Source: an uncultured Clostridia bacterium
Lineage (GTDB): Bacteria; Bacillota; Clostridia; Oscillospirales; Ruminococcaceae
Direction: 5' to 3'
Assembly: GCA_947629335.1 (NCBI GenBank)
Contig: CANRDI010000006.1
Coordinates: forward strand, 34,105 to 98,104
DNA length: 64,000 bases
This document shows, in pieces, positions 1 to 8,865 of the stretch; the stretch's first letter is position 1, and each line of letters starts with the position of its first letter. The notes below the pieces were generated by a model. That model saw only the letters and a list, made by a program, of their open reading frames with translations, ran no database searches and had not been told where the DNA came from. Position numbers and translations under genes: made by a program.

Positions 1-1095
1 ATCGGTCATTGCTTCCTTTATGAAAACGTTTGTAACAGCCTTTTTGGTCTGATTGGCATAGCTCGCCTGTGTAGAAAAATTTGACGAAATAAACACAAGG
101 CAGTCGGAAATATCTTCCCATTTTACCGCTTTTTCGCCCTTGTTGTACTTGTTATTGTTCTTTAAATATGCGTCGATCTGCGACAAAAACGCCTTTTTCA
201 TCGCCTCGTCGGGAGAACCGCCGTGCTCAAGAAAACTTGAATTGTGATAATGCTCGACAAAATTTATTTCCTTACTGAAAACAAACGCGACATTCATTTT
301 CAGCTTATATTCCTCTTTGTCCTCGCGGTCTTTTCCGACGCGCTCGGCGTGCCAATACTGCGGCGTTGTAAGCGGATTTTCGCCGACAGCCTCTTTGAGA
401 TAATCAAAAATTCCCTCTTTATAGCAGAAAATCTTTTCGTCTTTAGTTCCGTCCTCGTTTTCGACAATTCTCAAAAACTCGACCCCGCCGTTTACGACAG
501 ACTGCCGTCTGAGCATATCATCAACATATTCCGTGCCGATGTCAATATCCGTAAAGACCTCTAAATCGGGCTTCCAGTGTATCTTCGTACCTGTTTCTGA
601 ACATTTTTCGCGGGTAAATCCTTTTTCATTTTCCGTAACGTTAAAGCCTTTTTCAAAGCGCAGAGTATACTTATACTCGCCGTTTTTGCTCTCGACTTCC
701 ATAAACTCGGAGGCAAACTGCGTTGCGCACAGTCCCAATCCGTTAAGTCCGAGCGCGAAAGAATAGTTCTCGCCCGCGTTGTTGTTGTATTTACCGCCCG
801 CGTAAAGAGTGCAGAACGCAAGCTCCCAGTTGTATTTTTCCTCACCTTTGTTGTAATCTATCGGTATTCCGCGCCCGAAATCCTCGACCGTAACGGACTT
901 GTCGGCATGGAGAGTTATTATAATGCGGTTTCCGAAGCCCTCTCTTGCCTCGTCGATTGAGTTGGAAATAATTTCAAAAACGGAATGCCTACAGCCTTCT
1001 ATACTGTCCGAGCCAAAAATGACCGCAGGCTTCAGCCGCACTTGATCCGGACCTTTAAGCGCTTTTAAATCGTTATAACCTGATTTTTTTGCCAT
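1..1095 (-). CDS. Type IIA DNA topoisomerase subunit B (GyrB/ParE-like), 3' part cut by window edge
   Basis: The minus strand reads openly from an ATG at 1095 to the window edge, giving 365 residues that begin MAKKSGYNDLKALKGPDQVR. The ORF track omits it, presumably because it has no stop here. The GHKL ATPase motifs are visible: the N-box EIISNSIDEA, the G1 box DFGRGIPID, the GGKYN segment and the ATP-lid GLNGLG. These define the ATP-binding half of GyrB/ParE, which drives strand passage together with a GyrA/ParC subunit. The sequence is divergent from housekeeping GyrB, so it may be the second B-type paralogue of Clostridia; which of the two cannot be settled without the C-terminal TOPRIM domain. 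GAGGT lies just upstream of the ATG, and a strong promoter is about 50 bp further up. Confidence 0.85.
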   Translation of the reverse strand, partial: MAKKSGYNDLKALKGPDQVRLKPAVIFGSDSIEGCRHSVFEIISNSIDEAREGFGNRIIITLHADKSVTVEDFGRGIPIDYNKGEEKYNWELAFCTLYAGGKYNNNAGENYSFALGLNGLGLCATQFASEFMEVESKNGEYKYTLRFEKGFNVTENEKGFTREKCSETGTKIHWKPDLEVFTDIDIGTEYVDDMLRRQSVVNGGVEFLRIVENEDGTKDEKIFCYKEGIFDYLKEAVGENPLTTPQYWHAERVGKDREDKEEYKLKMNVAFVFSKEINFVEHYHNSSFLEHGGSPDEAMKKAFLSQIDAYLKNNNKYNKGEKAVKWEDISDCLVFISSNFSTQASYANQTKKAVTNVFIKEAMTD

Positions 1096-1144
1096 ATATA
1101 CCTCATCAGAATTGTATTTGCCAAATTATAGAACCACAACATAT

Positions 1145-1173
1145 ATTATACATCATATTTTTTAATTTGTCAA
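1145..1173 (-). promoter_or_regulatory. Sigma-A promoter of the topoisomerase B gene
   Basis: On the minus strand TTGACA (1173-1168) and TATAAT (1150-1145) are separated by exactly 17 bp. Both hexamers match consensus perfectly and lie about 50 bp upstream of the start codon. Confidence 0.8.
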
Positions 1174-1203
1174 GATATGAACAGAATTATTATGCTTCCT
1201 TTA

Positions 1204-1237
1204 AACAAAAACACACTCTCCGAAACAGCGCGGAGAG
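1204..1237 (-). terminator. Intrinsic terminator downstream of the 1322-1693 gene
   Basis: Read on the minus strand, CTCTCCG pairs with CGGAGAG across an 8-nt loop and is followed by TGTGTTTTTG. It lies 85 bp beyond the stop of the small membrane protein gene and before the topoisomerase promoter, so it separates the two units. Confidence 0.65.
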
Positions 1238-1321
1238 CGTAAATTTATAATACTGCGCAAAGACATAAGACGGTCTTTGTACGGTAATGCCTTAGAGAAT
1301 AAAACATATACTGTTTGATTT

Positions 1322-1693
1322 TCAGATAGTAATTGCCGAAAGGACATTGGCGCGGAAAAGTAAATCAAGTATGAGAATACAAGCAAGCGCAACATTAAAA
1401 GCATTTGAGATCGATATATACGACGCTTTAGAACGTTTGCTCTCAATAATTGACGAACAAAAACCGAGAAGCGCCGCCTCAACCGCAACCGCCCCCACCA
1501 GTATCAGAATTTCTCCCAACACCGTTATCTGGGCATGGAAAAGTCTTTTTACGACCAATTCAAGCAAAACGTTTGTAAGCGGAAGTATTCCGAGCGGAAG
1601 TATCGCTAAGAACCACGATTTATGGTTTGTCCGCAGAAAAACAAGTCCCATGAGCAAAAACACGCCAATTATCACGATACATTCTATAACCAT
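1322..1693 (-). CDS. Small integral membrane protein of unknown function
   Basis: A 123-residue ORF with at least three or four hydrophobic segments: near residues 3-20 (IECIVIIGVFLLMGLVF), 28-47, 57-80 and 95-115. It lies in the same orientation as the two envelope-protein genes upstream (DUF4358-like and SGNH), 26 bp after the DUF4358-like gene, so it may be co-transcribed with them. I do not recognise a family. The overlapping ORF at 1201-1488 in another frame is judged a shadow, because this one has the more protein-like membrane pattern and ends before a good terminator. Confidence 0.55.
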   Translation of the reverse strand: MVIECIVIIGVFLLMGLVFLRTNHKSWFLAILPLGILPLTNVLLELVVKRLFHAQITVLGEILILVGAVAVEAALLGFCSSIIESKRSKASYISISNAFNVALACILILDLLFRANVLSAITI

Positions 1694-1719
1694 AAAAACT
1701 TATTCCCTGAATTATTTTC

Positions 1720-2226
1720 TTATTTCAGAATTTCTTTAGCCTTTTCGTTGTTGTCACAAATAGCATAGATGACTGTTGTTCCGTTTACATCAACAAAATC
1801 GTCGTCAAAGCGGTACATAGCGTCGGGTGTGTAATCCTTAAAAGTATCGTACTGCGACTGAACGCGCTTTTCAATTCCCGCTTTAATTCTTGCGGCAGCA
1901 TCAGCGTCCTTTGCGATAAAAATGCCGAACTCATCGGGAGCAGCGCCCGTTCCGCAGCAATAAGCCGAAAATTCCGCAACATCTTCCGGTTCTATATTGC
2001 TGAAAAACGTGTCAAAATTTTCCGAGGTTATCTCTACCATACTCGGAAACTCTACCTCGTCTAAAAGCTGAGCTGTTTTTTCGGAAACAGTCTTTTCAGC
2101 CGTCTGTGAGCTTTGAGAGCTTTGAGAATTCTGTGAGCCTTGCGAGCTTTCGCCGTTTTCTTTGTCACAGCCGCAAAGCGATATGCAGAACAAAGCGCAA
2201 AGAGCGGCGCAAATCATCTTTTTCAT
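1720..2226 (-). CDS. DUF4358-like lipoprotein
   Basis: A 168-residue secreted lipoprotein: the N-terminus MKKMICAALCALFCISLCGC is a short lipoprotein signal with the lipobox LCGC, placing the lipid-modified Cys at residue 20. A Ser/Gln-rich linker (SSQGSQ repeats) follows, then a compact domain with EIAVF-type spacing typical of DUF4358 proteins of Clostridia (the segment around FGIFIAKDADAAARIKAGIE). Function is unknown. In many Firmicutes such proteins sit next to SGNH hydrolases, as here, which hints at a shared envelope-modification role; that is context only. AAAGGAA lies just upstream of the ATG. Confidence 0.65.
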   Translation of the reverse strand: MKKMICAALCALFCISLCGCDKENGESSQGSQNSQSSQSSQTAEKTVSEKTAQLLDEVEFPSMVEITSENFDTFFSNIEPEDVAEFSAYCCGTGAAPDEFGIFIAKDADAAARIKAGIEKRVQSQYDTFKDYTPDAMYRFDDDFVDVNGTTVIYAICDNNEKAKEILK

Positions 2227-2262
2227 TTTTTTCAGTTCCTTTCTTTTTTAATGATCTTAAAT

Positions 2263-3228
2263 TTATGAATATTTCTTCTGGAGCGCGGATAAAAGCACTT
2301 TGTAGGTGATCGGTTTGAAGTGCATTCCGTCGACTTCAGCATATTCTGTGAGGAAATACCCCTGCGAATCGCTCACGGAAGAATACAGATCGTAAAAACC
2401 AAGCCCCAGCGCCTTGCACTGTTGTTTCAGGTAATCATTCATAGCCACAATGTCTGAGTTTTTAATATTGGTATAATCGGTCACTCTTGCCGTTGGGGTG
2501 AGCGAGATACAGCAGATAGTTGTATCGGGAAGCTCGCTTATAAGCGTCGAAAGAAGGTTTGAATAGCTGTTTTTAAGAGAATCCAGACCGTTTCCTATAG
2601 CGTTGCTCCCGATAAGAATGAAAATACGCTTGGGTTGACGCTGTTTAGCATAATCAACAGCGGACAGATTTTTTTCGTCAAACGCTGTCGTCAGCGCGCC
2701 GTTTGGCGTATAACCAACTTTCGCGGCGACATTTGCCTTATCGATATAGCTGTACAGATAAAGTCCCGTAAAAATGCTGTCGCCGATAAATAAATCGTCC
2801 TCGAAAAACTCTTTGTTATAATTCGTCGGAAGCGTCTGACCATCGCCATCCGAAGAAGAACTGCTCTGCGGAGTTGAAGAATGGCTTTCGGCTTTGGACG
2901 AGCTTTGCGTTTTTGAAGAGCTGCTTTGCTTTGACGAAGAACTGCTGCTCTGCGACGATGAAGAAAATTCTGTTTCAGACGAGCTTTCGGGAACGCTGTT
3001 TTCGCTTTGCACCGAGCTTACAGACTCATCATTCGGGAGGATAAAGCCGCTGCTTGATGACGCGCCGTCGGCGCTTTTGCTGTCATTACCGCCGCCCAAA
3101 GTATTATATGTTACGATAAACACGACCGCGACCAAACCGAGAATTATTACTACCATTCCTATGTAAAGCGCGACAGTTGCCGCAGGAACTTTTCTTTTCT
3201 TCCTTCTGGCGGGATATTTTCTGTTCAA
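2263..3228 (-). CDS. Membrane-anchored SGNH/GDSL-type hydrolase with Ser-rich linker
   Basis: A 321-residue protein starting at TTG, chosen because AAGGAG lies 8 nt upstream. After a basic N-terminus (RKYPARRKKRK) there is one membrane segment near residues 17-42, then a long low-complexity Ser/Gln/Glu linker to about residue 130, then an SGNH esterase fold. Block I is GDSIFTGLY (Ser nucleophile), block III is the GSNAIGNG segment, and the terminal DGMHF supplies the Asp-His pair. Such enzymes typically remove acyl groups from cell-wall or extracellular glycans, and the linker would let the catalytic domain reach into the wall. The exact substrate is not visible. It heads a probable operon with the DUF4358-like lipoprotein 36 bp downstream. 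Confidence 0.75.
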   Translation of the reverse strand: MNRKYPARRKKRKVPAATVALYIGMVVIILGLVAVVFIVTYNTLGGGNDSKSADGASSSSGFILPNDESVSSVQSENSVPESSSETEFSSSSQSSSSSSKQSSSSKTQSSSKAESHSSTPQSSSSSDGDGQTLPTNYNKEFFEDDLFIGDSIFTGLYLYSYIDKANVAAKVGYTPNGALTTAFDEKNLSAVDYAKQRQPKRIFILIGSNAIGNGLDSLKNSYSNLLSTLISELPDTTICCISLTPTARVTDYTNIKNSDIVAMNDYLKQQCKALGLGFYDLYSSVSDSQGYFLTEYAEVDGMHFKPITYKVLLSALQKKYS

Positions 3229-3259
3229 ATTCTACACTCCTTATAAAAATCCTTTTTAT

Positions 3260-3288
3260 ATTTTATCATAATCATATAAAAATTTCAA
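3260..3288 (-). promoter_or_regulatory. Promoter of the SGNH hydrolase gene
   Basis: On the minus strand TTGAAA (3288-3283) and TAAAAT (3265-3260) have a 17-bp spacer, about 30 bp upstream of the TTG start. Confidence 0.6.
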
Positions 3289-3421
3289 GCAGTTTTACCC
3301 AAAAAATTTATTACAATTTTGTTACTATCATCAATTGACAAATAAAAAAGAATAATTAAAACCGACAGTAACTCAACCTGTCTATAAAGCCTCAGATTTG
3401 ATTTTTATACAGTCTGAATAA

Positions 3422-4048
3422 CTATCTGAAATCATTTTCCGTTCTGTCAAGTATCCTTGTTCTCACAATTCTTGTTCCGAAAATTTTCCCGTACTCACGT
3501 TCAAATGCTCCTATCAGAAGCGCGGGATTTATGTTGAAATCGTTTCCCGCAGGCAGTCTGAGCATTATTTTATCTTTAACGTCTAAAGCATATATATACG
3601 GCTTTAAGTCTATCTGTGAGACACCTTTTTTTGTCTTTTTTTCGGTAATTATCGAAGTCCTTTCACAAAAATTACCGAATTTGTCATAATCAAAATTTCC
3701 TGTAATTTCATACTCGGCAAATGCTATATCCGTGTTTTTCATTTTCGGCTCTGCAACTTCAATTACGCGAATGTCAAACGGAAGCGCTTCGGACAGCCGT
3801 TTTGCTGTTTCATTATGCGGGATATCCTCCAAAAGCCGAAAATCGACCGCTTCGTGAAGTCCTTCTTGTCCGAGAGAAAGCGGAAGCATAAACTGTAGGT
3901 ATAATCTCGGACTTAATCCCTCGGTATACCAAACGTTCAGTCCCGATCTTCTCACCGCGCGCTGAAAAACGCCGTACAGATCGAGATGTGAAATAAACTT
4001 TGCGCGGTCGGTCTTGCTGAAAAACACGCGGGTATTTACTGTCGCCAA
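3422..4048 (-). CDS. TIGR03936-type radical SAM-linked protein (DUF2344)
   Basis: About 208 residues of the DUF2344 family, recognised from the RVFFSKTDRAKFISHLDLYGVFQRAVRRSGL opening (short excerpts: FISHLDLYGVFQRAVRRSGL) and the following LSPRLYLQFMLPLSLGQEG. These proteins are encoded directly behind the TIGR03960 radical SAM protein, as here, and their role is unknown. The ORF track starts at a TTG at 4057, but AAGGAG abuts that codon with no spacer; a second in-frame TTG at 4048 lies 9 nt from it and is the more likely start. The gap to the radical SAM gene is small, so translation is probably coupled. Confidence 0.8.
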   Translation of the reverse strand: MATVNTRVFFSKTDRAKFISHLDLYGVFQRAVRRSGLNVWYTEGLSPRLYLQFMLPLSLGQEGLHEAVDFRLLEDIPHNETAKRLSEALPFDIRVIEVAEPKMKNTDIAFAEYEITGNFDYDKFGNFCERTSIITEKKTKKGVSQIDLKPYIYALDVKDKIMLRLPAGNDFNINPALLIGAFEREYGKIFGTRIVRTRILDRTENDFR

Positions 4049-4065
4049 GTCCGTCAACTCCTTTT

Positions 4066-5916
4066 TCAGCCGGCTTTATGCACCGGACAATCTTTTACTC
4101 CGCAGCCCGAACATTTCTCCCGACAATTCGGCGTAGGCTCAAAATTATGAGCGCGCTCGTTTTCCTTTATCAGAAATTCCTTTGAAACAAGCATATCGAG
4201 CATGCTCCACGGGGAAATCTCATCATAGCTTCTGCGGCGATTTGCGTAGAACTCCATTGAAAGTCCGCATTCTTCAAACGCCAATTTCCACTTTTCAAAG
4301 CTGAAATGATCGTTCCAGCCGTCCATTACACACCCGCTTTTCCATGCGGTTAAAAGCGCCTTTCCGACGCGCCTGTCTCCGCGTGCGAAAACCGCCTCTA
4401 AAAGCGCGAGCTTGCTGTCGGAATACGAAATTGAGATCTTTCTGTCCTTTCTTGCGTCAAGAAGCAGCTTTACACGCCTGTTCATTTCATCGCCGCTTAT
4501 CTGCGGTTCAAACTCGAACGGCGTAAACGGTTTCGGTATAAACATCGAAAGCGATATTGAAACGCTCGGCGCTTTCCCTTTCGGACGGTTGGGATTTTGA
4601 TAAAACTGCTCTACAATTGCCTTGGCAAGATCGTAAATTCCGACGATATCCTCATCTGTTTCCGTCGGAAGTCCGAACATAAAATAGAGCTTTATCGCAC
4701 AATAGCCGCCCTCAAACGCTGTCTTAACGCCGTTTATGACATCCTCCTCGGTTATGTTTTTGTTTATCACATCACGAAGGCGCTGAGTTCCCGCTTCGGG
4801 AGCAAACGTAAGTCCGCTTTTCTTCACGCTTGAAATTTCCGTAAGTATTTGCTCGCTGAAACGGTCAATTCTAAGCGACGGAAGCGACAGATTTACGCGG
4901 TTTTCCTTTGTCCATTTGTTTAGGTCGCACAAAAGCCCCTCTATATCCGTAAAATCGCTTGTGGAAAGGCTCGACAGCGACACCTCGTCATATCCCGTAT
5001 TTTTGCAGATGGCAATTGTCTGCTCGACGACCGTTTCACGGGATTTTTCGCGCAGCGGTCTGTAGATAAATCCTGCCTGGCAGAACCTGCACCCGCGTAT
5101 GCACCCGCGCATAACTTCTTCTACCGCTCTGTTATGCACAATATCCACAAACGGAACTACAAAGTTATCGGGATAAAACGACTTGTCAAGGTCGCGTATA
5201 AAACGCTTTTTTACCTTTTGAGGAGCGCCGTTTTTAGGCGTTATCGAAGCGATTGTTCCGTCGGCATTGTACGAAACGTCATAAAGGCTCGGAACATAAA
5301 CTCCCTCTATCTGTGCCGCTCGGCGCAGGAACTCGGCTTTGGTGGTTTTTTCGCGCTTGCATTGTTCCATAAGGCGCATTATTTCGAGGTTCAATTCTTC
5401 TCCTTCGCCTATTGCAAACAGATCGAAAAAATCCGCGAGCGGCTCGGCGTTACATACGCACGGACCGCCGCCCATAACTATCGGAGTAAGCCCCGTTCTT
5501 TCGCTCGCAAGCACGGGAATCCCCGCAAGGTCGAGCATTTCGAGAATGTTTGTATAGCACATCTCGTACTGTATTGTAAAGCCCAAAAAATCGAACTCTT
5601 TTACAGGGTCGAGACTTTCAAGTCCATACAATTCCATACCGTTTTCGCGCATTTTTTCACGCATATCGGGAAGCGGCAAAAAGCACCTCTCACACCAATA
5701 ATTCGGCACGGAATTTTTCAGCGCATACAGAATTTTCATTCCTAAATGCGACATTCCTATTTCATATGTATCGGGAAACGCAAACGCAAAGCGTATATCA
5801 ACGTTTTCCTTATCCTTACAGATACTGCCCGGCTCTCCTCCGATATAGCGCGCGGGCTTTTCAACTTCAAGGAGAAAGCTTTCGAGCTTTTGAAGGGTTT
5901 CTTTGTTTCTGTACAT
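4066..5916 (-). CDS. TIGR03960 family radical SAM protein
   Basis: A 616-residue protein with an N-terminal cobalamin-binding-like region (FPDTYEIGMSHLGMKILYAL) and a radical SAM core whose cluster motif is CIRGCRFCQAG, a CX3CX2C in the segment VEEVMRGCIRGCRFCQAG. A C-terminal Cys-rich tail CREKCSGCGVKDCPVH may hold another metal site. The family is conserved in Clostridia and usually sits next to DUF2344 and near ribosomal or RNase G genes, suggesting a role in RNA or translation-factor modification, but its substrate is not established. It lies 14 bp behind ftsK and ahead of DUF2344 in the same direction, forming the distal part of one operon. Confidence 0.85.
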   Translation of the reverse strand: MYRNKETLQKLESFLLEVEKPARYIGGEPGSICKDKENVDIRFAFAFPDTYEIGMSHLGMKILYALKNSVPNYWCERCFLPLPDMREKMRENGMELYGLESLDPVKEFDFLGFTIQYEMCYTNILEMLDLAGIPVLASERTGLTPIVMGGGPCVCNAEPLADFFDLFAIGEGEELNLEIMRLMEQCKREKTTKAEFLRRAAQIEGVYVPSLYDVSYNADGTIASITPKNGAPQKVKKRFIRDLDKSFYPDNFVVPFVDIVHNRAVEEVMRGCIRGCRFCQAGFIYRPLREKSRETVVEQTIAICKNTGYDEVSLSSLSTSDFTDIEGLLCDLNKWTKENRVNLSLPSLRIDRFSEQILTEISSVKKSGLTFAPEAGTQRLRDVINKNITEEDVINGVKTAFEGGYCAIKLYFMFGLPTETDEDIVGIYDLAKAIVEQFYQNPNRPKGKAPSVSISLSMFIPKPFTPFEFEPQISGDEMNRRVKLLLDARKDRKISISYSDSKLALLEAVFARGDRRVGKALLTAWKSGCVMDGWNDHFSFEKWKLAFEECGLSMEFYANRRRSYDEISPWSMLDMLVSKEFLIKENERAHNFEPTPNCREKCSGCGVKDCPVHKAG

Positions 5917-5930
5917 TACGGTTTCCTTTA

Positions 5931-8828
5931 TTACTCATTTCTGAGCTTTCGCTCGTACCATTCCTGCTTTGTCATAAGTACCTGACGGGGTTTTGAGCCT
6001 TCAAACGCTCCCACAATGCCCATTTTCTCCATTGTGTCTATAAGCCGCGCGGCGCGTCCGTAGCCAAGTTTCAGCCGTCTTTGCAAAGCCGAGGTGCTTG
6101 CTTGTCCGGCGGTCACGACAAACTCTATTGCTTCTTCGAGCTTTTCGTCGGTCTCGCCGTCGTCAAATTCTTCATCTCCGCTCTTTGACTGCTGTTCAGC
6201 CTGTTCAACTCTCCGCTCTATCTCGGCGATTATATTCTCGTCATATTCCGCGGCAAACGTCTGTTTTATGAAATCAACTACCCGCTCGACTTCTTCGTCC
6301 GAAACATAACAGCCCTGAAGTCTTATCGGCTTTGGAACTCCCACAGGCATATACAGCATATCGCCGTTTCCGAGCAGCTTTTCCGCTCCCGAAGCGTCAA
6401 GTATAACGCGACTGTCTATCTGCGAAGCTACCATAAGCGCAATGCGGCTGGGGATATTGCCCTTTATAAGTCCCGTAACGACCTGAACGGTAGGCTTTTG
6501 TGTTGCGATAACGAGGTGCATTCCTGCGGCTCTCGCCTTTTGAGCAAGGCGGACAATGCTGTCCTCAACGTCCTTTGGAGACGCCATCATAAGATCCGCC
6601 AGCTCGTCAATGAATATCACTATCCTCGGCATAAGCTCGCCGTCTGTAAAGCCTTTTTCGACAAGCTCATTATATCCGTCTATATTTCGGACATTATTCT
6701 CACTGAAAAGCGTATAACGGTTGTCCATTTCGGTAACTGCCCAAGCCAGCGCTCCCGCAGCCTTTTTCGGGTCTGTTACAACAGGAATGAGCAAGTGAGG
6801 TATGCCGTTGTACATCATAAACTCGACTTGTTTCGGGTCTACCATTATCAGTCTTACGTCAGACGGCGTTGATTTCATAAGTATACTCATTATAATAGAG
6901 TTTACGCAGACGGATTTTCCCGAACCCGTTGTTCCCGCAATAAGCAGGTGCGGCATTTTCGACACGTTGCAGCGCACCGCTTCGCCGCTTATATCTTTTC
7001 CGAGAACAGTATCGAGCTTGTTTGAAAACGTCTTTTTAAAGCTCTCCGTGTCTACAAGCTCACGGAAGAACACCGTGTCGCGTATCTTGTTAGGAATTTC
7101 AATTCCGACAGCCGCCTTATCCGGAACGGGCGCAATTCTTATGCCCGAAACAGCTAAATTAAGCGCAAGATCATCAGCAAGTCCCGAAATCTTGCTGAGC
7201 TTTACGCCCGGAGCGGGCTGAAGCTCATAGCGCGTTACGGACGGTCCGCGGGCAGCTCCCATATATGAAGCCGAAACGCCGAAGCTTTTAAGAGTATTTA
7301 CAAGCTTGTCCGCATTCTGACGTATCTCCTGTTCTACATCTGCGGGCTTTACCGCCTTTTTCGCCTCGTCAAGCAGCGTTACAGGAGGTATAGTATATAC
7401 CTCAGAAAGCGTGGGGCGGTGATGTTCGGAACTTTGGCGAGGGGTTTCGGCAGCTCTTTGATGTTTTACGGCATTATCAGATGTCTGAGGCTCATTTTCC
7501 TGCGTTCCCTCGTTTACAATATCCTCGAAGTCAAGCTCAAGCTCCGCTTCATCACTTTCGGAAACTGCGCTTTGATTTTCGTCGGAATTTGTACGCTTTG
7601 AAACCGGCGCGTCCACTATCTTTGAAACACGCGCGGGAGATTTTTCAGCATTCAGCTTATCCAGCGCGTCTGCAAGCGGAACAAGATCCGCGTCGTTGTC
7701 CACAAAACTGTTGGGATCTGTTGGCACGGGCTTTCTCAGGATAGGGTGCTTTTTCTCCATATATTTCTTCAAAGGCTCTCGATAATCTCTAATCTGCTCG
7801 TTTTCAGCATCATTCTGTGAAAATTCGCCGACGTCCTGTACGCTCGGTACATTCGGCACATTCTTTTCGTCGGCATTTTCGTTTTCTTTTCCGTGATACT
7901 TGTCCAATATCCTGCGGAAATTACGGCTGTCCTCCGACTGAGCTTCCACAAATCTTGTATTATCGCGGTTCGGCGGCATTTTTACGGGCGGAACGGTCTT
8001 TTCCTTTTTCTCCGAAGGCGCTTCGTCTTTCCCTACCGAATCCTTTATATTTTTCAGATCTTCTATGCGGCGCTTCTTTTCATTAAGCTCGACCTGTTTG
8101 CGTATCTCCTTTTCGGCGCGGCGCTCGGCTCTGATGCGCCTGTATTCTTCGTCTGCGGCGGCGCTTTCCTCGCGGTGAGTTTTTATTTTATCGGCTGTTT
8201 TACGCCCGACATTCTGTGCGCCGCTGCCTATACGCGAAAACATTTCGCCGAGCGGTATCTTTATCAAAAGCAGCACAAGCACAAGCATAACGATTATTAT
8301 CGCTATGACAGCTCCCACTTTTCCAAGCAGCAAAAGCGGTACTCCCAATACAAGCGCAAAAACGCCTCCGCCGTTAACAGCCGAACCGTTCTGATATAAA
8401 TTTGAAATTATCTCGCCGAAATTTTCTCCCGAAAGTTTGTCGCGTGTAAATATCTCAAAAGCCGCGCACGCTACCAACTGGATGATAACGAAAAAAATAA
8501 TATTCGACCTTAGTTGTGCTTTAGTAAGATCGGTCGATATCATTATCGCCGAGGCTGCCGTAAAAATGCCGACAGTCAGCGACGGTATTCCGAACAATCC
8601 GTATACAACATTATGTAAAGCAAGCCAGCCCTCGCTTCCGGGTATCAGCGTCAGAAGCACAAGCAAAAGTCCGACGGCAAAAAGAACTACGGAAACGACC
8701 CTGCGGCGGGCCTGACTTTTTCTTAGTGCTTCTTCGCGGCGGCGCTTTTCTTCAAGCGCTTTTTTCGAGCGCGACGCCGACGAAGAAGTCTTTGTTTTGC
8801 CTGTTTTTACATTTTTTCTTTCCGCCAT
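5931..8828 (-). CDS. ftsK: FtsK/SpoIIIE family DNA translocase
   Basis: A 965-residue translocase. The N-terminus is basic and followed by four membrane segments between about residues 45 and 195 (for example VVSVVLFAVGLLLVLLTLI). A long charged linker follows to about residue 490, then the ATPase motor with Walker A GTTGSGKS and Walker B IVIFIDELADLM, and the gamma winged helix near the C-terminus (FVVTAGQASTSALQRRLKLG) that reads chromosome polarity sequences. It pumps DNA across the closing septum in division or sporulation. A spore former usually has this protein as SpoIIIE; I cannot tell FtsK from SpoIIIE by sequence alone. It is 37 bp downstream of uppP. Confidence 0.93.
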   Translation of the reverse strand: MAERKNVKTGKTKTSSSASRSKKALEEKRRREEALRKSQARRRVVSVVLFAVGLLLVLLTLIPGSEGWLALHNVVYGLFGIPSLTVGIFTAASAIMISTDLTKAQLRSNIIFFVIIQLVACAAFEIFTRDKLSGENFGEIISNLYQNGSAVNGGGVFALVLGVPLLLLGKVGAVIAIIIVMLVLVLLLIKIPLGEMFSRIGSGAQNVGRKTADKIKTHREESAAADEEYRRIRAERRAEKEIRKQVELNEKKRRIEDLKNIKDSVGKDEAPSEKKEKTVPPVKMPPNRDNTRFVEAQSEDSRNFRRILDKYHGKENENADEKNVPNVPSVQDVGEFSQNDAENEQIRDYREPLKKYMEKKHPILRKPVPTDPNSFVDNDADLVPLADALDKLNAEKSPARVSKIVDAPVSKRTNSDENQSAVSESDEAELELDFEDIVNEGTQENEPQTSDNAVKHQRAAETPRQSSEHHRPTLSEVYTIPPVTLLDEAKKAVKPADVEQEIRQNADKLVNTLKSFGVSASYMGAARGPSVTRYELQPAPGVKLSKISGLADDLALNLAVSGIRIAPVPDKAAVGIEIPNKIRDTVFFRELVDTESFKKTFSNKLDTVLGKDISGEAVRCNVSKMPHLLIAGTTGSGKSVCVNSIIMSILMKSTPSDVRLIMVDPKQVEFMMYNGIPHLLIPVVTDPKKAAGALAWAVTEMDNRYTLFSENNVRNIDGYNELVEKGFTDGELMPRIVIFIDELADLMMASPKDVEDSIVRLAQKARAAGMHLVIATQKPTVQVVTGLIKGNIPSRIALMVASQIDSRVILDASGAEKLLGNGDMLYMPVGVPKPIRLQGCYVSDEEVERVVDFIKQTFAAEYDENIIAEIERRVEQAEQQSKSGDEEFDDGETDEKLEEAIEFVVTAGQASTSALQRRLKLGYGRAARLIDTMEKMGIVGAFEGSKPRQVLMTKQEWYERKLRNE

Positions 8829-8865
8829 TTTTTAAGTCCTTTTCTCAATTGGTTTTAATTGCTGT

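Noticed and set aside
1201-1488. 95-residue ORF overlapping the small membrane protein
   Set aside because: It lacks a ribosome site, has no protein-like pattern and crosses a good terminator.
4344-5985. Several plus-strand ORFs (60-203 codons) across the radical SAM gene
   Set aside because: They lie opposite a clear family member and show only mirrored codon bias.
6498-8399. Plus-strand ORFs of up to 168 codons across ftsK
   Set aside because: Shadows of the FtsK reading frame; no start signals and no family match.
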